Part shown: positions 1 to 11,111 of the stretch, in pieces
Layout of the letters: every line of letters begins with the position of its first letter
How positions within the stretch are numbered: position 1 is the first letter of the stretch
Position numbers and translations under genes: made by a program
Assembly (NCBI GenBank): GCA_025331445.1
Contig: JAIWNE010000074.1
Coordinates: 1 to 64,000, forward strand
From: Blakeslea trispora
Taxonomy: Eukaryota > Mucoromycota > Mucoromycetes > Mucorales > Choanephoraceae
Length of the DNA stretch: 64,000 bases
Reading direction: 5' to 3'
The notes under the pieces: model-generated
The model's database searches: none
Told to the model about the DNA's origin: nothing
The model's input: the letters and a program-made list of their open reading frames with translations, nothing else

Positions 1-119
1 TCGCGGCATGCTTTCTGCGTAATTTTTTTTTTTTTTTTTACTAAACTCATATTACTGTCAAAGCAAAAGAGAAAAAAAAAAGCATAATGTGGTTACACAA
101 ATCTTTACTCCATCATTCA

Positions 120-127
120 TATAAAAG
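120..127 (+). promoter_or_regulatory. TATA box of the first anchor-A gene
   Basis: The sequence TATAAAAG lies 82 bp before the ATG at 202, a normal distance for a fungal TATA promoter. A second AT stretch (TATATAA, about 186-192) is too near the ATG to act as the TATA element. The rest of bases 1-201 is A/T-rich leader without recognisable sites. Confidence 0.55.
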
Positions 128-201
128 GAATGCCAAATTGCAATTGAAAAAACATCATCCCCCTCCTTCCAATCCTTAATTTTTTTATATAACCTTACAT
201 A

Positions 202-1938
202 ATGGTCCAGAAATCATTCTTGTTCTTTGTTGCTTCCGCTTTCCTTGCCGGTTTGCAAGCTGCCTCCACTGAAGAAAACCACATCAATGTTGATTTGAAC
301 GCTTCTACCTCTGTCGTTGCCGAAAAGAGACATTTGCTTTTCAACGGTAACCAATGTGCCACTGGTACTTACGCCTACGATTTGGTAAGAAACAATAAAA
401 CCTCTACAATGTCTTTTTCATGATCTAACCTTCGCAACGTCATCTAGTTCAACCAATTCTCTGGTGTCTTCTTTGGTAACTTCCAATCTTCTGGTAAGGT
501 TGATGTTTCTGGTGGTCTTGCTGTCAGAGGTAACTTTGATGGTCATTATGCCAACATTAACGCTGGTTTCCGTTCCGGTTTCTCTTACAGCAGCCTTGAA
601 AGTTATGGTCTTATTGTCGGTGGTAGATGTAAGGCTAACTCCATCTCTGTTGGTGGTGGTTCTTTCATTAAGGGTGCTATCTCTGGTGGTGTCAAGAGCT
701 TGTTCGATTTCTTCAAGTTGTACCACGGTTCTACTGGTTACTACAACTTTGAACAAAGTCAAGAAAACGCCTTCAAGGCTTCCTTGGAACTCTCTCTCTT
801 GGAACCTACTTTGAAGTTGAACGCTGAAGGCAAGTTGTCTACCTGTGGTAGCGCTGACCACGGTTACCATGTTCTCCACTTCAACACCTGTGGTAAGGCC
901 GCTTTCGGTGCTGACTTGCTCTCTGATGCCGCTTCTATCCTTTTGGGTAAGGGTAGCTGGAATGGCCCTGTCGGTATGAACTGGCCCACTTCTGGTACTA
1001 TCATTCTCAACATCCCTGTTGATATCGGTGCTTCTTTCACTATCTCTACTGACGATATCCACGTTGGTTTGGATGCCTCTCGTGTCATCTACAACTTCTA
1101 CCCTGCCAACTCTGAAGGTAGATGTCATGCCGGTGGTAGCATCAACATCAAGCGTGAAGGTTCTGGTTTCTTTGGTGGTTTCACTTTGGCTCCCAGAGCT
1201 TCCATTTTTGATGCTAGCATTGGTGCCTTCGCTGGTACTGTTATTGGTAACAACTTCAACTGTGCTGGTGGTCTCGGTATTGGTAGCTACCTTCAAGCTG
1301 GTGGTAGCCACTCTTCTTTCAAGGGTTGTATCCCCATTCACAACGATCACACCCCCGTTCCCTCTACCACTATCACTGTTCCTCCTTCTGCCACTCACAC
1401 TACCGTTGTTCCTGATGAAGGCAAGCATGCTACTACTACTGCCCCTGCTACTGCTACTACTACCACTGTTCCTACTGGTGAATTGCCCAAGACTCACACT
1501 CCTCCTCCTGCTAACGAAACTGGTGTTCCCCCCACCAACAAGCACAAGACCAAGACTCCTTCTGATGACTTGCCCAAGACTAAGTCCCCTGGTCACGAAC
1601 ACGATGAAGAAGACTGCGGCTGTGGTAAGCACACCACTGTCGGTCACAGCAAGACTACCACCAAGGATAAGCATCACGCTAAGACTACCACTAAGGGTAA
1701 GCACCACGTAAAGACTACTACCAAGGGCAAGCACAACGTAAAGACTACCACTAAGGGCAAGCACCATGCTAAGACCACTACCAAGGGCAAGCACCACGCT
1801 AAGACCACTACCAAGGGCAAGCATCACGCTAAGACCACCAAGGGTAAGCAATCCAAGACCAAGCATACCCCCACTGTCTGCCCCGTTGGCTGTGCCACCA
1901 AGACCGTCACCAAGGTTGTTTACGTTACCGTTAACTAA
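202..1938 (+). CDS. Secreted choice-of-anchor A domain protein with Lys/His/Thr repeat tail
   Basis: Two exons, 202-384 and 448-1938, joined in phase 0 give 557 residues. The start follows a TATA box and encodes a signal peptide ending near LQAAS; a Lys-Arg pair follows soon after (Kex2-like). The body matches the choice-of-anchor A fold: FFGNF near the start of exon 2, repeated V-G-G/V-R-G strands, WNGPVGMNWP and a closing LAPRASIFD...GTVIGNN segment. The tail is a low-complexity stalk of Thr/Pro followed by six 10-residue units KTTTKGKHHA (bases 1651-1830). The protein ends with CPVGCATKTVTKVVYVT. Codon use is strongly biased (GGT, GCT, AAG, TTC), suggesting high expression. A paralogue lies at 5678-7713 with an intron at the equivalent position. 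Inference: a wall or spore-surface protein; its ligand is unknown. Confidence 0.85.
1651..1830 (+). repeat. Six 30-bp coding tandem repeats
   Basis: Six consecutive 30-bp units each encode a variant of KTTTKGKHHA, without indels. Units differ mainly at third codon positions, plus a few residue changes (D for G in unit 1, V for A in units 2 and 3, N for H in unit 3). A truncated seventh unit follows. The array sits in the stalk of the secreted anchor-A protein and is a likely site of copy-number variation. Confidence 0.9.
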
Positions 1939-4900
1939 GCATCTCATTCATTTTAACTTATTCAATACAACATTAATATATACAAATCATTTGTTAGAAA
2001 TAAAATAACAACTTCATAATCGCCTTAGCATTTTTACAAAACAAATATGACTTTCTCGAGTGTTTGCTAGTTTTTAAAAGATGATGTCTTATACGTTGGA
2101 ATATATCTATCTACGCTTTTGTTCTTTGAATATACTAATAACACAAATTATATGACTATAGGTTTAACAAGTCTCTTTTTATTTCAAGGACATGGAAAGA
2201 CAAAAACAATGAACAATAACTGCATTGCCTTTTTTGTAATCATTGTACTGAATAGCTTCTGATACTTTGCTCTTCACAAGTGTGCAACTGAGTGTAATAT
2301 CTATAGCATTTCAAAAGCATAATTGATGATAGGCTTGAACCCTCTGGAATCAATCAATGTTGACTAACTTTTAAGCTTTAGTGAATGTTTATAATTCAAG
2401 AATAAGCTTCAAATAAAGTTGCATTAAGCAAACGGTTAGCCCCTAGCAACTGATCCCTTGTAGTGTTATACCCGGCTCCTTGTTTTTTCCTTCTTTTTCT
2501 TTCTTTTGTAGGATAAGCAGTGTCATATTAAAAATAGAATATAGTTTTGCAAAAAAAAATTAATATGAATTAATAAAATTAATATACAACAGTAAAACCT
2601 AAAAAAAAATTATAGTACCGCTTGTGAAGTTTCTTAGTATCTTTTTCTTTTGTTGCCAATCCATAAATATTTATAGAAAAAATAGCCTGATGAATTCTAC
2701 GCGTGCTTTGAATGATTCGTCTACAATGAAAAGGAAACAAAATGGAATTAAGAAAAAGAAAACACAATCAAAATCATGTCTATTTCTTTCGATTCATGCG
2801 TGCATATCAGACAAAATCAAACACTTGCTCTAAGTGGAGCATATGAAGGTGTGGTAGTAGAGACAAACAGTATTTGAACAACCACATTTGCTTGACGAGG
2901 CTATTCAATAAAGGAGGAAAAATCGCTAAAAAAAAAGGTTACTTCGTGAATCAAAGTGAGACAAATTTGATAAATTCAAAGTCAAACACAAAATACAACA
3001 TGCATTGTTGGTTCCGGTTTGTTGATATCAAGGAATCAACAAATAAAGCAAATTGACATACTGAACCATACAAAGTCTAACCTTGAGCTATCTTTATATG
3101 TATCTGCTTGGCACTGCTTTTCAGAAGATAATTCACCAATTCATCATTATTTCTCCTTATTCAAAGACAATCAAAAACGGTATGATACAACCAGTCGATC
3201 AATCTAGTTGAATGACCAGAACGACTGATGTTTCCTGTGGCTTCTTGATAAACCTGTATTTTAAGATTAACAACCAACAACATTGAAGGTCTCTCTACCA
3301 TTTGTGAATGACTGTTTTATTATAGAAATAAGTGAAAAACAATAGCTAAGCGTTACTTGGTAGTTGCTAAAAGCAATACCTAACTGAATTCACATTAAAT
3401 AAAAACCAGGTAGCATATATTCAATTAGGCAAGCAGTATACATGAAGAAAATCAAGCTGTAAAGACATTATATTCAAGCTCCTGAGATCTTGCGCTTTGG
3501 CTCTACAAATGACTATCTTTATAGTGAGAGCTACGAGTTAGTGATAGAAAAAAAAAGTAGACCTGAAGAGTCATAGAATTAACTGGGCTCAATTATGGTC
3601 ATCCTTTCCTTTTGGTTTCTACCATGTTTACATGGTTTCTTTTTAATACAAATAGAAAACTGGGAAGCGATATGATTGGCCAAATAAAACCCGATGCTCC
3701 CTTAAATTGCATTAGTTCAAAATGTCTAGATAATGGAACTTTGTATACTTACATTTTACTCAGTTGTTTAATGCAATAGCAAATCTCTTTATTTAAGGTT
3801 CGATGCTACATTGGAATAGATTCTTCTGGGACTTATCGATATGTGTAGGCCTTACCAGCAAGACAGATTTGTATTTATCGAGGCGTAGATATCGAGTACG
3901 CCTCGTCTTCCCATTCGACACTACTATGGATTTCTTCATTATAACACAAAAATGAAGTTGACTCACTCATTTTGAAACTTTTGGCTGCTCTGTTGTTTCC
4001 CCTTTTTTCTTTTAAAAAGCAAACATTTGCATCTTTCTAAACCAAATTTCAATTGTTTCATCCTCTACGAAGGCCAATAACAAAGCGTACGACTGTCGAT
4101 CTTAAGGCTCTTTACAGGCCTAGAAGCATTGATCTTACTGCTAAAATGAGAAACAGATTTTATTTCCTATCCACATATCTGACTTGATGACTTTCATGAA
4201 AAAAATCTCAGCCAAAATGAATTTGATTTCAAATGTACAACCTTCGATCTTAATTTAAAGACATCCACTAAATGATTTATTTGAGTGTATTGATGAACTC
4301 ATTTCTTCTGTTGTGCAATTGCTTTCGGAAAGAAGGCAATTTACCCCCCGGAAAACGATATATGGATAATTTACACTGTGTGTAATTGCGTTTCTCTGTA
4401 CAACATAGGTTGCATTGTGTACATTGGTGACACTTTCTTTAATTGAATATCTTATTGGATATACTGTGTACAATCCCTGTCAATTTATTAAACTTTGTCT
4501 ATTTATATCCGTTAAAAGAAATCTGATTATCCAAGGCGAAAATCCGCTTCAATTCTAGATTTACATACAAGGATGAATTATCCAAAAATGACTACAAAAA
4601 AAAGGAGAGATTGGTTTACAAAGGTAGCCATGGTTACAAAAGATTTCCTTACAGTTGTCTACACCTTTTAATTTCTAAAAAAGATTATGAGCCAGTCGAA
4701 TTACTTTTTCTTTTTTGTCGAGGTTATCGATTTATTACGAGCTCAGTAAACATAGCAAGCATGAAGAAGGAAAAGAAAACATGTTCTACAGAAGAAGAGA
4801 AACCGAGGGAAAAAAAAAGCTCGCCAATTTTTTCCTCTTTTGCTATTTTTTTGTAACCCTTCAAACTTGCTTGTGTAATGTAGTATATATCCAAAAGAAA

Positions 4901-5561
4901 AAAAAAGAGGGATGGCTTCAACGCCAGCACAACATAATTTCAGTCGTACATACCACCTCGCGCTATGACTACATATGTTAAGAAGTCCAATCATATCTCA
5001 ACTATCTGTTTTATTTGTTTATTCAATGTAATCAAGTTTGAAAAGAAGAGAGACGGTAAAAATTATTTGAACATAAAGAACTTAATCGAAAGCTTTTTTT
5101 TTAAGAGAAATGAGGGGCTCTCTTGATATAAACGCGTTTTTCTTTTTTTTTTTGGATTTTGTCGCATCAACAATGAAATCGAGCAATACACGTGCGCAAT
5201 TGACCAAATTGTGCAAAAAGAGCTTTTCTTTTCTTTTTGGGAAATAACCAAATGAAGCAACAGTAAAGAGATTTCAATCTGTCTTATTCACAAATTGAAT
5301 ATCACAGTTTATTAAAGTAATAATAAAAAGTTACATTGAGCAAATGATAAAGTTTGAAATAGTAATAGCAAAGACAATTTTTTTTTAAAAAAATCAATTA
5401 AGAAGTTTACACAACCCGTTGAACTTTCGGATCTCTGTAGCGTTGTTATTTTTAGGCCTAAAACTGTGCTGACTAAGTCAGCAAAAAACTCTCTTTTAAT
5501 CTTGCAATCATATGTAGCACTTCTTCATTGAAATCGAGGATGAATTTCATGATCCTTCAGA
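1939..5561. other. Long intergenic region, no gene recognised
   Basis: About 3.6 kb between the two anchor-A genes. Only short AT-rich open frames occur and none resembles a protein I know. One feature stands out: a 9-bp perfect hairpin at 3879-3905 (listed separately). Numerous A/T runs are present. I see no tRNA, no transposon ends and no coding exon with splice signals. Its size may reflect regulatory DNA for the secreted-protein gene downstream, but that is a guess. Confidence 0.5.
3879..3905. repeat. Short perfect hairpin
   Basis: CGAGGCGTA (3879-3887) and TACGCCTCG (3897-3905) are perfect reverse complements around a 9-nt spacer, GATATCGAG. The arms are much more GC-rich than the surrounding DNA. 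It may be a protein-binding palindrome or an RNA stem; nothing nearby decides between them. Confidence 0.6.
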
Positions 5562-5569
5562 TATAAATA
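5562..5569 (+). promoter_or_regulatory. TATA box of the second anchor-A gene
   Basis: TATAAATA lies 116 bp upstream of the ATG at 5678 and is followed by a pyrimidine-rich stretch (about 5595-5660), typical of fungal transcription start regions. Confidence 0.55.
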
Positions 5570-5677
5570 CTCGAATTTAAAAAAGGAAAGCCAATCTTTC
5601 TCTCTTTTGTTCTATAACCTTTCCTTTCTTTTCTATTCCCCCCTCCCCTCCACCTGCCTTTCCTTATAAATAACGAG

Positions 5678-7713
5678 ATGGTCAATAAAACAGCTGCTTT
5701 TCTTTTACTAGGAGCTCTTGCTAGTGAAGTACTTGCTAGTCCTCATTATTCTTTTGGTACTTCTTTGCAATCCCAAAAGTCTAACAACTCCCTCTTTAAA
5801 AGATCTGATGCTGATTGGGTTTGTTCAGGAGATGATACACCTTCTCTCATGGTAAAATAAAGAAATAAAAAGTAGATCTGTCACAATTTATTTAGAAAGA
5901 ACTAACCCTTAAATACTCTCTCTCTATTTCAGTTGACCCATTTTTCAGCTGTCTTCTTTGGTGACTTTATTACCAGTGGCGGACAAGATATTCTTGGTCC
6001 TCTTGCTGTTGGTGGCAAATTTGCAGCTAATCACTATATGGTCAATGCTAATTCCGAACCCAAGTGTTCCAATGCTGATGATATCAAAGATTATGCACTT
6101 GTTGTCGGTGGCAAGGTAGATGCCAATGAAGTCCGACTCAAGGGTAACGCTCAAGTTCCTAGTGGTTCTTCTGGTCTTGTCGAAACCATTAACACCTGTA
6201 AAGTCTATGAAGGCGGAAAGTCAGTTTATGACTTTAACTTGGCCCATCAAAATGCTGTGTCTGCTTCTGAAACTTTAGCTAAAATGAGACCTAATATGGT
6301 CTTGCGCTCCGATGGTACTCTCTCTTCTCTTCGTGAAGCTACAAATGGTTTCCATGTGTTGACTTTCAGTACCTGTAACAATGGCAATTGTAACCTTGTC
6401 CCCGGAGAAATGTCTAGTCCCTCTGCTCTTCTTCAAGGTCAAGGAAACTGGAATGGTCCTCAAGGCATGAACTGGCCCAAGTCTGGTACACTTCTTTTAA
6501 ATATTCCCATTGAAAGTGGATCTACATTCACCCTCCTAGGTAACTTGGTTACTCAAGGAATGGACCCTTGTAGAACCATCTTCAACTTCTATTCCTCAAA
6601 CAATGGTCAAATTAGCTCTAGTTCTTTCACTCTTAAGCGTCAAACCGGTAGTAATCTTGGTGCATTCGTCTTGGCTCCTAGAGGTAAGTTAGCCTTCATT
6701 CATATTTAATAGAGAATTCTGTGGCTCATTAGACACTTTTCTTTTTAGCTAACATTATTGATGGATCTACTGGTGCTTTTGCTGGTACTGTCGTTGGTAA
6801 CAACTACAGTTGGGGAGGCAGTGGTATTGAAATTCACAACTACATTGCTGCTGGCGGTTCTTGTAAGACTTTCGAAGGTTGTATTCCAATTGTTCCTCCC
6901 AAGAAAATTATTACTACCACAACTACCACTACTACAGCAACCACTACAACCACCACAAACGCTGCCGCTACTACAACTGATTGTAACAAGACTGTATGCA
7001 AGACTACTACTACTACTGCAGCTGTCCCAACTACTACTACAACTGACTGCAACAAGACTGTGTGCAAGACCACCACTACCACCACAAACGCCGCCGCTAC
7101 TACAACTGACTGTGGCAAGACTGCCTGTAAGGGTACCACCACTACTCCTGCTGTCCCTACTACCACTACAACTGATTGTGGCAAGGGTACCACCACCACT
7201 GCAACTGACTGTGGCAAGACTGCCTGTAAGGGTACCACCACTACTCCTGCTGTCCCAACTACTACTGCAACTGACTGTGGCAAGACTGCCTGCAAGGGTA
7301 CCACCACCAAACCAGCTACTACTTGCAACAAGTCCACATGCAAAAACGTTACTACTACTTCAATTCCTTCTACAACCACTACTCAACTTCGTCCCACAAC
7401 CACCACTTCTTGCAAGCATCACTCTACTACTTCTTGTAAACAACATTCTACCACTTCTTGCAAGCATCACACCACTACTAAAAACAAGTCCCACACCACT
7501 ACTACTGCTTGTGATTGTGAACGCCACAAGAGTAGTACTCGCCACTCCACTAAAACAACTAGCTCTGACCATGTCACAAAAACTACAACTATCAACAAGC
7601 ACAAGAGTACAACTATCAAGCACAAAAAGCCCACTACTACTTGTTCTACCTCCTGCCCTAAAGGTTGTGGTACCAAAACAATCACTAAAGTCATCTACGT
7701 TACTGCTAAATAA
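5678..7713 (+). CDS. Secreted choice-of-anchor A domain protein with Thr/Cys repeat stalk
   Basis: Three exons (5678-5851, 5933-6683, 6749-7713) give 629 residues. A signal peptide (LLLGALASEVLAS) is followed by a Lys-Arg site. The domain runs from FFGDF through GPLAVGGKF, a YALVVGGKV strand and WNGPQGMNWPKSG to LAPRANIID...GTVVGNN, matching the protein at 202-1938 block by block. Intron 1 sits at the same position and phase in both genes; intron 2 (6684-6748), inside the LAPR-A motif, is present only here. The stalk repeats a TTTDC-KT-CK module with Cys pairs spaced by a few residues, unlike the His/Lys repeats of the paralogue. The end, CPKGCGTKTITKVIYVT, is almost the same as in the paralogue. 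Convergent with THOC3, 113 bp between stop codons. Likely a wall or surface protein; role unknown. Confidence 0.85.
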
Positions 7714-7826
7714 AGCACTCTAAACTAATAAATACACAATAAACATACCAAAAAAGACAATACATGTATTTATCCATAAGTTGGGAATATATATATATAA
7801 ATAGCCTTTTTTTCTTTTCCTTTATT

Positions 7827-9198
7827 CTATTTTTGTTCCCTAGGATCTTTCATACTGAAGATCTTGAGGTTGCCTGCATATTTGCCATCCGAAGCAGTCT
7901 CATCACCTGCATAAGCAAGATAATAATCGCGAGGAGACCAAGCAACTGTATTCATGGCTGCAGAACATTCAACATGGTGAATAGATTCCCCACTTTCTAC
8001 ATGAGACTAGATTGTATATTGCCCTCAGTCCAATGATTCATCATAATACATAGTTTAACTTACGATATCGATAAAATGATCTTCTGAGGCAGAAGCGATA
8101 TATTGTCCATCAAAGCTGAATGAAAGTGTTCGAACTGGCCAACTAATTCTCTTATTGTTAGTCTAAAACAGAATTAGCAGCGAAAAATTATTCTACTTAC
8201 GTAAGTTCTTGAAATGCTCTAACACATTGAAAGGTGCGAGTGTCCCATAAAGAAACAATAGCATCTGCCGAGCCAACCGCCACATATTTGCTTGTAGGAT
8301 CTGCTTCCACACAGTAACAGTTAGCTGTATGACCACGTAGATTTGTCTTTAATTCAAAAGAAGGATAGTCATACACCTTGATGGTGCCTTGTCCTGTAGT
8401 GACAAAGAATTGGTTGTTTGCATTGTTCCAGGCAATCTCATTCACTTCCATTGGATGTTTGCGTTTATCACTAATCTTGTGTGTTCTTGTATCAATGATA
8501 CTGATAGTATCGTTCTTATCACCCACTGCAATACTATTACCGTCTGGGCTCCAACATATATTGATATTTTCTCCATCTGTCTGGATGACGGCTGTACATT
8601 TACCAGCTACAATTGAAAAAAAAAAGGGGGGGGGGATGAGGTGGATATTCCTGACAAAACAAGAAAAGCTTACATCGTTGATCCCATAATCTAACAGTTT
8701 TATCACAAGAAGCTGTGGCCAATCGATCAGGATGTGTTGGATCCCAGTCTAATTGATCCACACTGTCTGTATGACCCTTTAATTCTATCGAGTATCGAAC
8801 GTCTGTCTATAGAGAGTGTATATCAGTTTCTCGGTGGGGCCCTGTGTCCATATTTAACAATGATCTTACTCCTCTATGAGGTGTCCAGACGCGTGCTGTC
8901 TTATCTACAGAGCCTGAGGCTAACTTTCTACCATCGCAATTCCAAGCTACTGTGTGTACTTTTTCTTTGTGTCCTTTACATTCTCGAATCTTGCTGCTTT
9001 CAAACATCTTTCGAGCCTACAAAAAGTAACCGTTATTAAACCTTATGCAGCTTCATACTCCTTCTTCTTTTGTTATTTTACCTGGTCTCGATCGATAGGT
9101 GAGCCTTTGTAGAAATAGTTTTGTCTTCGGCCTGAAGGTGGACTCCAGTCGTAAGTGATCTTCTCTTCAGATCCTTCTTCTTTATCGTTTTGAGTCAT
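7827..9198 (-). CDS. THOC3: THO complex subunit 3 (THOC3/Tex1-like WD40 protein)
   Basis: Six exons on the minus strand (9198-9082, 9016-8870, 8806-8674, 8606-8201, 8142-8064, 8006-7827) give 353 residues, the usual THOC3 length. WD-type repeats fill the protein (for example VDKTARVW, CDKTVRLWD, ADAIVSLWD). The family-typical block WPVRTLSFSFDGQYIASASEDHFIDI lies in exon 5, and the C-terminus holds the acidic-insert region ending KIFSMKDPREQK. Intron 4 needs care: an early AG at 8163 breaks the frame, while the AG at 8143, after a perfect CTAAC branch site, restores the conserved WPVRTLSF. Known role: THO/TREX complex, coupling transcription to mRNA export in the nucleus. The gene starts 83 bp downstream of the SND3/PHO88 stop and may share a short intergenic promoter. 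Confidence 0.9.
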
Positions 9199-9281
9199 GA
9201 GTAGTGTAAAGACGAAAAGGGTGTTTAAAATAAGTTTTTTTAAAAAAAAAAAACGAAAATTTTATTGTGATTTTTTATTTT

Positions 9282-9984
9282 TTATTCAGCCTTTAAAGCC
9301 TTTTCAGCTTTCTTGATAGAACCCTTGTCTGTCTTGGGTTGCTTCTTTTCGCTAATCATACCAAAAGGAGAATCAATTCTGAAGGGGCGTCTTAAATCGC
9401 CAGTAGCAGGAGAACCCCAAAGATGAATACGTGCTTCTTTAGTCATCAAGAATGTCTTAAAACCGAGAATAGATTGAACAAGCAATGGTTGAATAAAACC
9501 AAATTTGAAGTGCAATAAAGCAATCATCAAAATACCACCAGCTGATTGCTTAATACCCTTATTCACTTCAGCAATATCGTATTCTACATGTTTATCGTGA
9601 GTTGGATTTCTCGTATTATAGTACCCCTCTATTTCTTACCCATAACAGTAGTGTTTACTAATTTGTCAGGAACTTCACTACCATCCCAACTCTGAGAAGC
9701 AGGCTCAACATATTTTAACACAGTTTGATCTGGTCAATCACAAGAACACATGAGCGTTTTAGATAGACACAAACAGACAGTATAAACACTTTACCATTCT
9801 TTTGCTTGATTTTAGAGATCAAATAATAGTTGAGACCGAGTATAGTTAGTTGTGCAGTAACATATAAGATTCGAAGTGAATATGTGTAATTCTCCAGCTT
9901 GATGAATCTTCCTAATTGTTGAAAGAACAAAAAGGATGCAACATTAAAATAAGGTGAGTTTAGCTTTTGATAGTAGTTTGTCAT
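9282..9984 (-). CDS. SND3: SRP-independent targeting protein 3 / PHO88-like membrane protein
   Basis: Three exons (9984-9795, 9729-9640, 9583-9282) encode 193 residues, close to yeast Pho88/Snd3. The N-terminal half has a hydrophobic segment followed by LRILYVTAQLTILGLNYYLI; then the QTVLKYVEPA stretch and a second hydrophobic region LMIALLHFKFGFIQPLLVQS. The family hallmark ARIHLWGSPATGDLRRPF near residue 155 and a Lys-rich tail are present. Known role: ER membrane component of the SND pathway that targets membrane proteins independently of SRP; first described through phosphate transport. All junctions keep the frame and match family blocks. It lies just upstream of THOC3 on the same strand. 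Confidence 0.88.
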
Positions 9985-10844
9985 TTAAAATAAAGAAGAA
10001 AAACACGGTAAAGAAAAAGAAAATACAAAAAAAAAAATTAAGGTCAAGAGAAAAAGAAGAATAATGGCTGCACATCGTACAACAAAAGTGATCCAATCAA
10101 AACCTCTAATTTTGTGTAGCTTGAATTTAGAAATGCGTCCATCAATTTTACATTTAGAGTAACCAGTCTTTCAAACCGAGTTAGCGCGTTGCCAACTCGG
10201 ATCGAAGTCTTTAGAGAGAGAGAAAGCATCTGGTAAAGATGGTATGTTGAATGCTATTCTGCTCTATTCTTTCTTTTTGCTTACTCTTGAGTTCTTGTCT
10301 TTTAGCTTGAGATTGTCTCTTTCAGATCAAAATAATTGCTCTGAAAATCGATTTTTCTTATTGACTCTCCCCATCATTAAATGGCGCTTTTTGTTGACTT
10401 TTATTCCAGTTATTCATTAGAAATCTCAAGAAAGAAATGATCTATCCATCTGTTCAGTCAAGATGAGTTTAAACAAGATTAAAGGGAGGGTTTTTTATTC
10501 AGTGCAGAATGAGATTGCGAATATAAATTGAGCTTGGTGACACGAAGTAGAATTGTGTCTTGATTTATCCAGTTTACGATACATCAATGCTTGTACAATT
10601 GTGTATTAGATTCCACTAAAGTTTCGGATTCTTTCAAGTTAAAGGCATAAAGTGTTCATGAACAAACAATACAAGGTCAAGAGCTAACGCTTCAATCTTT
10701 TTCCAAGCATTGAGAAGCTTCACAAGTTGAGCAAGAAAAAAGAATCATTATGAAGAGTTTTAAGCCTTTAGAAAATCAATTGACCTTTTAAAAAGAATAA
10801 CGCTCAATAATCTTTATTTTGACTAAGTTAGACAAAAGACATGT
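9985..10844. other. Intergenic region without recognised gene
   Basis: Upstream region of the SND3 gene. It contains a 7-bp perfect hairpin (CCGAGTT 10176-10182, AACTCGG 10194-10200) that resembles no complete tRNA. No other feature is seen. Confidence 0.4.
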
Positions 10845-11111
10845 TTAACCCCCCCTTCTCCTTTGATCTAATGATATTACTTTCATAACACCATTTGATT
10901 TGGAGATAATATTTTTCATTTTCTTTAAATTGCGCCCATCACATACAGCTAGGTTATCCTGCCCACGCAGTCTAGCCCTAACTATATGATCCTCGGGAGG
11001 ATCCCTGCTCAAAAGGAGCCTTTCACCATCACATCTTCGGTTATAATTACATGCCATAGCGCTTCGTGGGAAGAAAACTAGGCAAGTCGCCAAGAGCGAA
11101 CCATAACTCAT
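10845..11111 (-). CDS. Possible small secreted protein (weak)
   Basis: An 88-codon intronless frame whose start is the first ATG downstream of a TATA box at 11295-11302 on the same strand. The first 20 residues are hydrophobic and end SAMA-C, like a signal peptide. The mature part has three Cys (CNYNRRCDGE and VCDGRN), a short duplicated C-D-G motif, and a basic tail ending RRRGG. I recognise no family. The frame is more GC-rich than its surroundings, which favours coding. Against it: short length, and no splice or homology support. It could be a cysteine-containing effector-like peptide or a chance frame. Confidence 0.3.
   Translation of the reverse strand: MSYGSLLATCLVFFPRSAMACNYNRRCDGERLLLSRDPPEDHIVRARLRGQDNLAVCDGRNLKKMKNIISKSNGVMKVISLDQRRRGG

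Noticed and set aside
418..1947. 509-codon open frame antisense to the first anchor-A gene
   Set aside because: It mirrors a gene with strong codon bias (GGT, GCT, ACC), which removes stops on the other strand. The product is a Val/Gly/Ser/Leu low-complexity sequence without motifs, while the plus strand gives a signal peptide and a known domain.
6840..7379. 179-codon frame antisense to the Thr/Cys repeat
   Set aside because: It is the complement of ACT/ACC Thr repeats, giving poly-Val. No independent evidence.
8143..8163. Earlier acceptor AG at 8163 in THOC3 intron 4
   Set aside because: It shifts the frame of the conserved WPVRTLSF block. The AG at 8143 follows a CTAAC branch site and keeps it.
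10176..10200. Hairpin resembling a tRNA arm
   Set aside because: There is no acceptor stem, no T-loop GTTCGA and no second arm at tRNA spacing; only one 7-bp stem is present.
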